From the NCBI GenBank assembly GCA_040360365.1, contig CP136412.1: a stretch of 64,000 bases of DNA; one strand, given 5' to 3'. The stretch is from Arcanobacterium_A hippocoleae_A (lineage in GTDB: Bacteria; Actinomycetota; Actinomycetes; Actinomycetales; Actinomycetaceae). The translations under genes and the position numbers were made by a program. The notes under the pieces were generated by a model. That model had not been told where the DNA came from. It did not search any database and worked only from the letters and a program-made list of their open reading frames with translations. Positions 21,049 to 30,282 of this stretch are shown here, in pieces. Every line of letters begins with the position of its first letter. Position 1 is the first letter of the stretch.

Positions 21049-21732
21049 TCAACCCCGCACACAGTTCAATGCTTCATGCACAAACTCCCGCATTAGCTGG
21101 AGGTTCTTCGCTCCGGCAGCATCTTCGATTCCCGAGGAAACGTCCACCCCAAAAGGATGCAGTTTCTGAACAGCTGACCGCACATTTTGTGAATTTAAAC
21201 CGCCGGCTAAAATATAGGGCCGAGAAATTTTCGCGAGTAACCGCCAATCGAAAGTTTTACCAGTGCCGCCGCCAAATGCATCACAAAGCACAATATCAGC
21301 TGATGATTCGTTTGCTGCTTTCACATCTGCTTCCGTGCGGATTCCAAATGCTTGCACAATCTCCGCACCGCCGCAGCAATCAAGTGTTTCGCGCAGCTGC
21401 CGGATATATTTAGCAGACTCATTCCCGTGAAGCTGTACTGTATCAACCGCTCCGCTTTCCACTACCGCCGCTGCTGCGCTAATTGGTGCGTCCTGAAAAA
21501 CTCCGACTGTACGCACCCGCGAATCAAGAAGCTCCCGCAGCCGCAAAATTTTATCTGCTTCCACAAAACGCCGCCGCCCAGGCACGCAGATGAAACCAAC
21601 ATATTTCGGTTCATTCCCGCGGCGCTCAGCAAATACTTGATTCACTGCATACACATCAGATTCACTGCGTATCCCGCAAAATTTTATTAGCACGGATTCA
21701 GTTTTTTCATTAGCTTTCGCGTTTTTGTTCAT
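21049..21732 (-). CDS. trpF: Phosphoribosylanthranilate isomerase
   Basis: Converts phosphoribosylanthranilate to CdRP in tryptophan synthesis. Seen: LIKFCGIRSESD with the catalytic Cys, VGVFQDAP, VQLHGNES, LCDAFGGGTGKTFDW with the catalytic Asp, LAGGLNSQNV and GVDVSSGIED for phosphate binding. It has 227 residues, including a polar N-terminal extension of about 14 residues. Its ATG overlaps the trpC stop as ATGA, so translation is coupled. Confidence 0.94.
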   Translation of the reverse strand: MNKNAKANEKTESVLIKFCGIRSESDVYAVNQVFAERRGNEPKYVGFICVPGRRRFVEADKILRLRELLDSRVRTVGVFQDAPISAAAAVVESGAVDTVQLHGNESAKYIRQLRETLDCCGGAEIVQAFGIRTEADVKAANESSADIVLCDAFGGGTGKTFDWRLLAKISRPYILAGGLNSQNVRSAVQKLHPFGVDVSSGIEDAAGAKNLQLMREFVHEALNCVRG

Positions 21733-22512
21733 CGCACATCTCGAAATTCTGCAAGCTTTGCACCTTTGTCCGCAGCACGCATCAGCGCTTCGCCAACCAG
21801 CACAGCGTCAGCTCCGATTGCGCGGGCTTCCTGCACATCAGCCGCACTTGAAATTCCGCTTTCTGCCACAAAAGCACGCCTTCCGGCACATTTTTCCGCA
21901 GATTCACAGAATTTCCAATATCGACGGTGAAATCTTTCAGATTTCGGTTGTTCACCCCCACAATCCGTGCTCCAACATTGAGCGCCTGTTCAGCCTCATT
22001 CGCGTCGTGCACCTCGACAAGTGCGGAAAGTCCGAGTTCATCAGCAAGCTGGTGATAGTCATACAGCTGCACTGAGTCAAGAATCGAGCAGATTAACAGC
22101 ACCGCACTCGCACCGAGAATCCGTGCCTCGTAAATCATATACTCATCAACAGTGAAATCTTTCCGCAAACACGGAACAGCTATTTCACCAGCAATTTCAC
22201 GTAAATATTCGTTCCTGCCGTGAAACCATTTCGGCTCAGTCAAAACTGAAATCGCATCAGCGCCGGCAGTTTCATATTCGCGGGCAATTTTGCGGTATGG
22301 AAAGTCCGGAGAAATCACCCCTTTCGAAGGAGATGCCTTTTGCACTCACAGATAAAAGCCAAATCCGGGCCGGCAAGCGCCTTTTCGAATCCGAAATTTG
22401 CTGTACCAAGCTCACTGCTCAGCCGCTCTAAGACACTCTGCGGCATTTTATTCTTCGCCTGCGCCACTCGTTCACGTGCAAAATCGGCGATTTCAGTAAG
22501 TATTGTGCTCAC
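21729..22512 (-). CDS. trpC: Indole-3-glycerol phosphate synthase (two frameshifts)
   Basis: Ring-closing step from CdRP to indole-3-glycerol phosphate. The restored protein of about 261 residues reads AFICECKKASPSKGVISPDFPY (catalytic Lys), ISVLTEPKWFHG, PCLRKDFTVDEYMIYEARILGA, VGVNNRNLKDFTVD and FVAESGISSAADV, ending AEFRDVR at 21729. One A is missing near 22335 and one T near 21885. The GTG start at 22512 follows AAGGAG. It is a stand-alone TrpC, not fused to TrpF, as in Firmicutes operons. Confidence 0.92.
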
Positions 22513-22584
22513 TGTTCCAAAACTCCTTAAACTTACAGGGAAAAATCTACCCGGTACGTATTCCCGGCTGTCTGTGTGCGGGAA

Positions 22585-23619
22585 TTATTTTGTGTCACCG
22601 AGCTGATTCGATACCGCAATAAGCTGTTCAAGCCGTTCCGCCGCTCTGCCGGAGTCAATCAACTCCGCCGCCAGTTTCACACCGTCAGCAAAAGAGTGCG
22701 CCTTTCCGCCAATATAGAGCGAAGCACCCGCATTCAGCAGCACCGCTTCACGCTTCGGGCCGCTAATCTTCCCATTCAAAATATCACGGGTAATTTTTGC
22801 ATTTTCCGCAGGCTCACCACCGAGCAAATCAGCTTTTGCACATCGTTGAAAACCAAAATCTTCCGGCGCAACCTGATAAGTTTTGTACCAGCCATCTTTG
22901 AATTCACAGATCTTCGTCGGTGCGGAAAGGGAAATTTCATCAAGCTTGTCTAAGCCGTACACTGCCATTCCGCGTTTTACTCCGAGTTCAATGAGTACTT
23001 GTGCAAGCGGTTCGACAAGATATTCGTCATATACTCCCAGCAAATGCATGGTCGGATGCGCCGGATTAGTGAGCGGCCCGAGAATATTGAATACGGTTCT
23101 AAAACCGAGTTCTTTACGGATTTTCCCTACATACTGCATCGAAGTGTGATATTTTTGCGCGAAGAAAAAGCACAGTCCGACTTCATCGAGAATCTGCCCG
23201 GCGTTCTCCGGCGGAATATTGATATTCACCCCGAGTGCTTCCAGGCAATCAGCTGCTCCGCTTTTTGAAGAGGAAGCACGGTTGCCGTGCTTTGCCACAC
23301 GCATTCCCCCAGCTGCCGCGACCAATGCTGAAGTGGTTGAGATATTAAAAGAATGCGCCCCGTCGCCGCCGGTACCGACAATTTCGAAAACCTCACCAAG
23401 TCCGGTTACTTTTAATGCCGCCTCACGCATTGCTTTTGCACAGCCGGCAATCTCTGCGGATGTTTCAGCTTTCGCACTTTTCGCCGAAAGTGCTGCCAGA
23501 AAAGCCGCATTTTGTGTCGCCGAGGTTTGCCCGGTCATGATTTCATTCATCACGGCGTATGCCTCATCGAAGCTCAAATCTTCTTTATTTACAATTTTTA
23601 CGATTGCTTCCTTAATCAT
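22585..23619 (-). CDS. trpD: Anthranilate phosphoribosyltransferase
   Basis: Transfers phosphoribose from PRPP to anthranilate. Seen: VGTGGDGAHSFNISTT (PRPP/anthranilate loop), KHGNRASSSKSGAADCLEALG, LGPLTNPA and GLDKLDEIS with the metal-binding acidic residues. It has 344 residues, normal, and is intact. It belongs to the trpEGDCFBA operon. A 375-base gap separates it from trpG upstream. Confidence 0.95.
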   Translation of the reverse strand: MIKEAIVKIVNKEDLSFDEAYAVMNEIMTGQTSATQNAAFLAALSAKSAKAETSAEIAGCAKAMREAALKVTGLGEVFEIVGTGGDGAHSFNISTTSALVAAAGGMRVAKHGNRASSSKSGAADCLEALGVNINIPPENAGQILDEVGLCFFFAQKYHTSMQYVGKIRKELGFRTVFNILGPLTNPAHPTMHLLGVYDEYLVEPLAQVLIELGVKRGMAVYGLDKLDEISLSAPTKICEFKDGWYKTYQVAPEDFGFQRCAKADLLGGEPAENAKITRDILNGKISGPKREAVLLNAGASLYIGGKAHSFADGVKLAAELIDSGRAAERLEQLIAVSNQLGDTK

Positions 23620-23993
23620 TTTCTGTCCTTAAATATCTTATTTATCGCAGTTGTCTTAGTTTAAAATTATTGGTGTTTTTATTTTCTGATACCGCTGCTG
23701 CAGATGGTGAAACCTGTCCGGAATATAGTTTTCGCAAGATAGCAGCAAATAGCAGAAATTATCAGCTGAATCTGTGAAAACACCGCAGATGAGTGCGGAT
23801 TCCTCCGCTATCTTGGATACTGAAGAGTTTTCAATAACCAGATAACTCCGTAACTTGGAAGAATTCAGTTCACTCGGAAAAATCCGGTAAATCCGCCAGT
23901 TCATATCAGCTGCCCGCTATGCCGGCATTTTCGGTATTAATTTCAGAATGCGAAGTTCATCCGCGGCTAATTCCGCATTAGAACTGCACCTAT
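23620..23993. other. trpG-trpD spacer
   Basis: About 375 bases inside an otherwise compact operon. An open frame of 82 codons (23656-23904, minus strand) has no recognisable motif and is probably chance. No terminator or leader was identified. Confidence 0.35.
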
Positions 23994-24563
23994 TTAGCTC
24001 TCCAAAAATGCTTTTATCATCAACTTACCGTTGGGGGTAAGAATCGACTCCGGATGAAATTGCACCCCGTGAATTGGATACATTTCGTGCTGTACTGCCA
24101 TAATTTCACCGTCGGCAGCCACCGCTGTTACTTTCAGGCAACTCGGCATAGTGGCCGGATCTGCTGCCAGCGAATGATAGCGGGCGACCAGTTCCGATGC
24201 AGAACACCATCGAAAAATCGCAGCCTCATTATCAATTTTCACAGCAGACTGCTTGCCGTGCATTAAATGCTTCGCATAAGTAACGACGGCGCCGAAAGCC
24301 GCACATATTGCCTGATGCCCGAGGCACACACCGAGAGTCGGAATTCGCGGTGAAAGCTGCCGAATCAGATCAATAATCACTCCGGCATCTTCCGGCCTGC
24401 CCGGACCCGGAGAAATAACAATTTTTTCCGGTGCGAGAGCTGCAATCTCAGCTACCGTAAGTTCATCGTTACGCACCACTTTCAGTTCCGGATGCAGCTC
24501 ACCGAGATACTGGTAAAGATTGTAGGAAAAAGAATCATAATTATCGATTAAGAGAATCATCAC
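23994..24563 (-). CDS. trpG: Anthranilate synthase glutamine amidotransferase subunit
   Basis: Releases ammonia from glutamine for TrpE. Class I amidotransferase with LLIDNYDSFSYNLYQYLG, the oxyanion strand ISPGPGRPEDAG, nucleophile Cys in LGVCLGHQAI, and His-Glu in VQFHPESILT. It has 189 residues, intact. Its start overlaps the end of trpE by about 20 bases, suggesting coupled, near-equal expression. Confidence 0.95.
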   Translation of the reverse strand: MMILLIDNYDSFSYNLYQYLGELHPELKVVRNDELTVAEIAALAPEKIVISPGPGRPEDAGVIIDLIRQLSPRIPTLGVCLGHQAICAAFGAVVTYAKHLMHGKQSAVKIDNEAAIFRWCSASELVARYHSLAADPATMPSCLKVTAVAADGEIMAVQHEMYPIHGVQFHPESILTPNGKLMIKAFLES

Positions 24564-26091
24564 TGTTCCCCTCTCCAGCCGAAGTCACTGCGGCGCCCGC
24601 AGCATCAGCCTGTTCAAGCCCGCTGGAAATTTCGAGTGCACGCACAATCGCTTTCGCTTTATTTACACACTCGGCAAACTCTTTATCGGCAACCGAATCA
24701 GCCACAATACCCGCACCAGAACGTACAAAAACCTGCCCATTTTTCTTGTACGCCGTGCGGATAGCGATACAGGTATCCATATTTCCGGAGAAATCAATAT
24801 ACCCGATTGCCCCGCCGTAAATTCCGCGCTTATTATTTTCAAGCTCACCAATGATTTGGCAGGCACGAATTTTCGGCGCACCGGATAGCGTGCCAGCTGG
24901 AAGTACCGCCGCAATCGCATCGAGCGCATCTCGGTCTTTACGAATTTGCCCGCGTACTGTTGAACCGATATGCATCACGTGCGAGTAGCGCTGGATTTCG
25001 CGAAGTTTCACTACCTGCACAGTTCCGAAACGAGAAATCTTCCCCAAATCATTCCGGCCGAGATCCACAAGCATATTATGCTCAGCTAATTCTTTCTCAT
25101 CGGCAAGAAGTTCTTCTGCAAGTGCAATATCCTCTGCTTCGTTCACTCCGCGCGGGCGCGTACCGGCAAGCGGAAAAGTATGGAGTACTCCGTCGTGAAG
25201 CTTCACAAGAGTTTCCGGAGAAGCCCCGGCAACTTCCACATCTGTACCAGAAAAATAAAACATGTATGGTGAGGGGTTTAATGTGCGCAATACACGGTAA
25301 GTATTGAAAAGGCTCCCCGAAAAAGGAGCAGAAAGACAATTTGAAAGCACAATCTGGAAGATGTCGCCCGCAAAAATATGCTTGCGGGCATGCTCAACCA
25401 TATTGCAAAACTCTTCCCGGCTATATAGCGGTTTGGGTTCAGAAAGCAGCCGGCCAGCCGGAATCTGCTGCTTTTTCCCCGTGTGCAGCAGTTTCGCAAG
25501 ATCTGCCAGCTTTTTACCCGCAGCCGCATATTCTGCTTCATAGTTATTTAGTGAAATATTTTGAATTAAAAAGATTTTCTGTGCGAAATTATCAAAAGCA
25601 ATAACTGTATCGAAAAGCATCAGGTCAAGATCCTGAAAACCTTCATTATCCTCCACTTTAACTTTTGCTGCCGGCTCGCAGTAATTAATGAAATCGTACG
25701 CAAAGTATCCGACTAAACCTCCGGTAAAAGGAGGCATTCCTGCTATTTTCGGACTGTAATATTCGGCAAGCAGCTCGCGCAGATACGCCGATGGGTTCGC
25801 CGTCGGAATCTCTTTCCGGTCAATCCGCAGTACGCCGTCTTTACAGGTAATCGAAAGTTTCGGATTAAATCCGAGGAAAGTGTAGCGCCCCCACTTTTCG
25901 TGTTCTGCTACGGATTCAAGGAGATATGTGTGTGCGGAAATTCCGCGGAGAATCCGCATTGCTTCGATTGGTGTGAGGAAGTCAGAGAGGATTTCGCTGC
26001 GCACTGGGACAACACGGTATTCGCCGGCTTTCGCGTAATTCTCCACTTCAGCAAGGCTTGGGAAAAGTTCTCGCACCGGCTGGGATTTCAT
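24541..26091 (-). CDS. trpE: Anthranilate synthase component I
   Basis: Converts chorismate and ammonia to anthranilate; first gene of the trp operon. Seen: an N-terminal regulatory region with YLLESV, the tryptophan-feedback motif, so the enzyme is probably inhibited by tryptophan. The C-terminal catalytic block has GDIFQIVLSNCL, FAGASPETLV-like (VAGASPETLVKL), GTRPRG, DLGRNDLGKI, PAGTLSGAPKIRA and YGGAIGYIDFSGNMD. It has 516 residues, normal, and is intact. The 3' end encodes an alanine-rich tail overlapping trpG. Confidence 0.95.
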   Translation of the reverse strand: MKSQPVRELFPSLAEVENYAKAGEYRVVPVRSEILSDFLTPIEAMRILRGISAHTYLLESVAEHEKWGRYTFLGFNPKLSITCKDGVLRIDRKEIPTANPSAYLRELLAEYYSPKIAGMPPFTGGLVGYFAYDFINYCEPAAKVKVEDNEGFQDLDLMLFDTVIAFDNFAQKIFLIQNISLNNYEAEYAAAGKKLADLAKLLHTGKKQQIPAGRLLSEPKPLYSREEFCNMVEHARKHIFAGDIFQIVLSNCLSAPFSGSLFNTYRVLRTLNPSPYMFYFSGTDVEVAGASPETLVKLHDGVLHTFPLAGTRPRGVNEAEDIALAEELLADEKELAEHNMLVDLGRNDLGKISRFGTVQVVKLREIQRYSHVMHIGSTVRGQIRKDRDALDAIAAVLPAGTLSGAPKIRACQIIGELENNKRGIYGGAIGYIDFSGNMDTCIAIRTAYKKNGQVFVRSGAGIVADSVADKEFAECVNKAKAIVRALEISSGLEQADAAGAAVTSAGEGNSDDSLNR

Positions 26092-26356
26092 TCTCTGCCC
26101 TCACCTTTCCTCAGAAACGAATGCTGATACAGCAACTCAACTGTGTAATTGTTTAACAGGTTAGCAACTTTTCCAGTTCGGCGCATTCCCAGTCCGCAAG
26201 ATGAACTGCGGATATAAAACCGCAGGCAGGAAACAAAAAATCTTCACCGCAAAATTTCGATAGATGAAAATCTGTTGGGAAAATAGCTAATACTATGCAG
26301 TGTTATGCGCAGCTAACTTAAGCACGCAAAATCAGAATTGCCTTTTCGATTGATTA
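26092..26356. promoter_or_regulatory. Region upstream of the trp operon
   Basis: About 265 bases that should carry the trp promoter. I looked for a T-box, a Trp-codon leader peptide and an attenuator and found none that is convincing. A 6-bp stem CTGCGG/CCGCAG near 26208 is too weak to call. Confidence 0.3.
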
Positions 26357-27104
26357 TTATTGGTAAATTAAATTTTCGTTTTCAAGATGGGAGCTGATAA
26401 CGATAAGAGTTCCCTTTGCTACGGAAATCTTCACTTCGCTTGCACGTCCCCACTCGTTGCTCAAACCAATCGGGAAAGTGCGGTGCAGAACCGCATTTTC
26501 CAGTTCGTAAACCGCACCTGTAATTGATACCCCGACCGATTTATCGCTCAGCGAGAAAACGGAAAGCGAGCGGCCTGGCTGTGCCTGAAAAGTGCGCGAT
26601 CCGTCGTGCAAATAGGTAATATGCTCTTTTTACTAATCACTTCAATATCAGCTCCCTGTTCAGCAACGAACGAAAAAGCTTGCAGGTTTGAAATAAGATG
26701 GTCAAGACGGCCGCCCAGGGCACAGTAAATCCGAAAATTTCGGTATCCAAGTGCGAGACAGTGCCGGAGTGCAGCGAGAGTATCGGAATCGTCTTTCGCC
26801 GGCGGAAGCTGCATAATTTTGGGAAAGCAAAATTTGCAGCAGCGCCGGATTCGCCGGCGGAATCAAAATTAATATTATCTTCACAATCCGCGGCAGAACT
26901 TTTCGGTCTCTTGCCGGTATCCCAGATGTAATCGCACGAATCAAAATCGCCGACCACAAGATCCACCCGGACTCCCTGCTCGCATGCATAGCGGTATCCG
27001 CGGTCAGCGGCCACTATAAAATCAGCAGTTTCAATGCCAGCGAACGTATCAAACTCTCCGCCGGAGATAACTGCACACAATTCATTTCTCGGTCTTTGCA
27101 TCAT
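26357..27104 (-). CDS. thiN: Thiamine pyrophosphokinase (two frameshifts)
   Basis: Transfers pyrophosphate from ATP to thiamine, giving TPP. The motifs appear in three frames: AVISGGEFDTF near the start, FIVAADRGYRYACEQGVRVDLVVGDFDS, then AKDDSDTLAALRHCLALG, ALGGRLDHLISNLQ and a C-terminal beta domain with GRSLSVFSLSDKSVGVSITGAVYEL and GLSNEW. These match the TPK catalytic and B1-binding domains. Breaks lie near 26830 and 26610. I place the start at the ATG at 27104 (MMQRPRNEL) after GAGGA. About 250 residues. An insert rich in Ser and Asp around the first break is not conserved. Confidence 0.85.
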
Positions 27105-27477
27105 ATTTCCATATTTCCTCATCCGGATAAACCAATATGCCAATATCAATAATATTGCTCCCAGCCTGGCGGAATTATCCGCATATCCCCAGAAATATCG
27201 CAGCAGAATTCAGCAAAGGCGCAACATACTTTTCAGGTGAAATCCGGATAATAAAAACTTCCGGATTCGCGGCGCTGACACGATTGTATATTGCAAAACC
27301 GATAAAACCTGCAAAACCGCAGCATGAGATGCTTAGCATAAATTTTTATTCAGCCGAAAATGGCTTATCCCGGCAATAATGCACCGATTTACGTTGTGTC
27401 TTCGGTGCAGGCAGCGGTAAAATAGGCGTAACGCTTTCAAAATTATTGTGAAAGAATTACAAATCCAAGGACGATTC
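27105..27477. other. Divergent intergenic region thiN-nahK
   Basis: About 370 bases between divergent genes. AT-rich patches near 27140-27165 (repeated CAATAT) may hold promoters. I see no RNA gene or clear operator. Confidence 0.35.
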
Positions 27478-28558
27478 ATGGAAAGTTTCCGCACGCTGCT
27501 GCCGCACGTTACACAGTTCGATTTTGCAGAAAATGTTGCGTCCATCATCCCTTGGGGCGACGGGCACATCAATAAAACCTACAAAGTAATCACAGATTCT
27601 CAGCCCTATCTGCTCCAACGAATGAATGAAACAGTATTTTCAGACATCCCGCGGCTGATGGAAAATATTCAGCTGGTCACAGAATTTTTGGCGCAGCGGA
27701 ATCAGGAAACGCTGGAAATCGTTCCCACAATCGACGGAAAACTGTACTACACAAGTGAAACTGGCGGAAAATACCGGCTTTACAAGTTCATCACGGAAAC
27801 AATCTCGTACTCAATGGTCACTGATCCGGAAATTGTACGCTCAGCAGGTGCAGCTTTCGGGCAATTCCAAAAGATTTGGCAGAGTTTGACGCCGCAAAGC
27901 TCGCCGAGACAATTCCGTATTTTCATCATACTCCGCGTCGTTTTGAAAATTTACAGCAGTCGATTCTCAAAGATTCGGCCGGCAGAGTGAAAGATACCGC
28001 CGCCGAAATCGAATTTTTCTTTCCCGGAAAGACGATTGCAGCCGGGTAGCAGATTTGCTTGGCACTCCGGAGATTCCAGTGCGGGTAACCCATAATGACA
28101 CCAAAATAAATAATATTTTGTTCGACAGTAAGACTCACAAATCTCGCGCAATTATTGATTTAGATACAGTAATGCCCGGATCGGCACTTTACGATTTTGG
28201 CGATGCTTTGCGCACTGGAGGAGCCACCGCAAACGAGGATGAAAAAGACGCCGCATTAATGCATTTGAATCTCGAACTATTCCGCGCATATTGTGAAGGG
28301 TTCCTCTCGGCAGTGAAAGATTCTCTCACCCCGACGGAAATCTCATTACTTGCTTTTTCGGTGAAATTGATGACGTTGGAGTGCGGAATGCGGTTTCTCA
28401 CCGATTTCCTTGATGGCGACGTATATTTTGCAACAGCATATGCAGAACATAATCTGATCCGTACCCGCACCCAGATTGCGCTGGTAAAAGATATCGAAAC
28501 AAAGCTTACACAAATGAATGAAATTGTCGCTGCCGCGGCAGCATGCGAGAAAAATTGA
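27478..28558 (+). CDS. nahK: N-acetylhexosamine 1-kinase (two frameshifts)
   Basis: Phosphorylates GlcNAc/GalNAc at C1, the second step of the lacto-N-biose/galacto-N-biose pathway. The restored protein of about 360 residues aligns with bifidobacterial NahK: PYGDGHIN-like (PWGDGHINKTYKV), LLQRMNETVFSDIPRLMENI, KFITETISYSMV, FHHTPRRFENL, the catalytic VRVTHNDTKINNILFD, IIDLDTVMPGSALYDFGDALR (metal-binding DFGD), LECGMRFLTDFLDGDVYFAT and HNLIRTRTQIALV. Breaks near 27880 and 28047 (a C-run). Start ATG at 27478 after AAGGA. It is followed immediately by galT2. No lacto-N-biose phosphorylase gene is present here. Confidence 0.9.
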
Positions 28559-28575
28559 GAGATTGGGAAGCAACT

Positions 28576-30099
28576 ATGGAAGTGAATATGGAAGTAAATA
28601 TGGAAAAGGAACTTTACGCAGTATACGAAGCCATTGACGCCCTAGTTGATTATGCCGAAGCACGTCTGGAACTTGCCGAACTCGATACTGACTGGGTTCG
28701 AAACCAAATATTCGCACTCTTTGCTTTGAATTCATACCCGTCTGCCGGTATTTCAAACGCAGCCCGCAAAGTTTCAGAAATAGCTCCAGAACGGCCGGAT
28801 ACGCTGCTCGCAGCTTTTACGGAAGCTTGTATCGCAGCTAATTTGTTTGCCCAGGAAGAAGCGGATTCGCGCTGTGATCAGGTAATGGGAATTCTCACGC
28901 GTACCCCGTCGCAAATCAGTGCACGTTTTTCCGATATTTCACAATCTAGCGGCACGCAGGCAATGGAATGGTTCTACAACTATTGCGTCGCCAATAACTA
29001 TGTCCGCCGCTCAGTGCTGGACCGCAATCCGCGGTTTAACGCAAATGGTCTTATCATTACGATTAACAAGGCGAAACCAGAGTTTAAAGATCCAAAGAAA
29101 GCCGCTGCCGGAAATTCTGTATCGGGCGGGTATCCAAAGTGCTCAATTTGCCACGAAAATGAAGGTTTTGCCGGACGTACGAAGTACACTTTGCGCACCG
29201 TACCATTGCAGCTTGCTGGCGAAAAATGGTTCTGGCAGTTCTCGCCTTACGGATATCTCGCCTGCCATGGAATCGCGATTAACTCGCAGCACACCCCGAT
29301 GCATGTTGACCGCAAAACTTTTACAAAACTGATGGATTTTGTGGATCAATACCCAGATTTCTTTATCGGCTGCAATGCTGCATTGGCAAGAATCGGCGGA
29401 TCGGTACTTGGTCATGATCACTATCAGGCAGGCGGCGAAGCACTTCCAATGCAGCGTGCAGGCGCATGGAAAACACTTCAAGATCAAAACTTCCCTGACG
29501 CGATAGTGGAGATTCTCGACTGGCATAATACTGCAATTCGGGTGGTGTCAAAAAACCGCAATGCGATTGAAGAAATCAGTGATAAAATCCGCCAAGCTTG
29601 GGTAGTTTACAACAACCCCGATTTCGGAATCAAATCTGGGAACGGCAGTGAGCACTTCTCAGCCGTATCACCGACGGTAATCCGCACTGAACGCGGATAT
29701 GAGATGTCACTGATTTTGCGGTCAAATATTACTTCCGCAGAATTCCCGGAAGGCGTATTTCATGCCCATCCAGAGTATTTCCCAATTAAACAAGAGTCGA
29801 TTGGTTTGATTGAAGCACAGGGTTTATTTGTTTTGCCCGGACGTCTTGATTGGCAGCTTGCGCAGATTGCTGACGCATTAGCAGCAGGAACAGAGCTGCC
29901 TGCAGATTTATCCGAGTTCGAACTGGTATGGAATGAGCTGCGGGAAATGCTCGGAGATGAAACTGACCGCAGCGCGGCAGAGAGTGCAATCCGGAAAGAG
30001 CTTGGAAGTATTTGTGAACGGATTTTAGAGAACACAGCCGTCTTTAAGGATAAGGAAACAACAGTAGAGTTCCTTTCAAGTATTGGGATTGAAGCATAA
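28576..30099 (+). CDS. galT: UDP-glucose--hexose-1-phosphate uridylyltransferase, class II
   Basis: Exchanges UMP between UDP-glucose and galactose 1-phosphate or HexNAc 1-phosphate, coupling NahK products to GalE. Seen: KCSICHENEGFAG, FSPYGYLACHGIAINSQHTPMHV, IGCNAALARIGGSVLGHDHYQAGGEALPMQ (the class II histidine motif), and HAHPEYFPIKQESIGLIEAQGLFVLPGRL. About 508 residues and intact. Starts are possible at 28576, 28588 and 28600 because ATGGAAGT(G/A)AAT is tandemly repeated there. All have GGAAG upstream. It lies 17 bases after the nahK stop in one operon. Confidence 0.93.
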   Translation: MEVNMEVNMEKELYAVYEAIDALVDYAEARLELAELDTDWVRNQIFALFALNSYPSAGISNAARKVSEIAPERPDTLLAAFTEACIAANLFAQEEADSRCDQVMGILTRTPSQISARFSDISQSSGTQAMEWFYNYCVANNYVRRSVLDRNPRFNANGLIITINKAKPEFKDPKKAAAGNSVSGGYPKCSICHENEGFAGRTKYTLRTVPLQLAGEKWFWQFSPYGYLACHGIAINSQHTPMHVDRKTFTKLMDFVDQYPDFFIGCNAALARIGGSVLGHDHYQAGGEALPMQRAGAWKTLQDQNFPDAIVEILDWHNTAIRVVSKNRNAIEEISDKIRQAWVVYNNPDFGIKSGNGSEHFSAVSPTVIRTERGYEMSLILRSNITSAEFPEGVFHAHPEYFPIKQESIGLIEAQGLFVLPGRLDWQLAQIADALAAGTELPADLSEFELVWNELREMLGDETDRSAAESAIRKELGSICERILENTAVFKDKETTVEFLSSIGIEA

Positions 30100-30282
30100 A
30101 ATACACCATCAGGTTTTCGGTCTGCTGCTGTTAGATAACGTAAATAACGGCAGCGGACCGGTTAAAGGATTTGAGATAAATATTCATAGTACGACGGCTT
30201 CCGCGAACGGAAATACACCCCGCCAACTCCTCGATTACTCCGCACTATCGATAACTGCAATGCTGGCGTGACTCATCCGTCG

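Noticed and set aside
23656..23904. 82-codon frame between trpG and trpD
   Set aside because: No ribosome binding site or motif found. The spacer is unusual in length, but nothing supports translation.
26092..26356. T-box riboswitch or Trp leader peptide upstream of trpE
   Set aside because: No T-box consensus and no short frame with tandem Trp codons was found on the minus strand.
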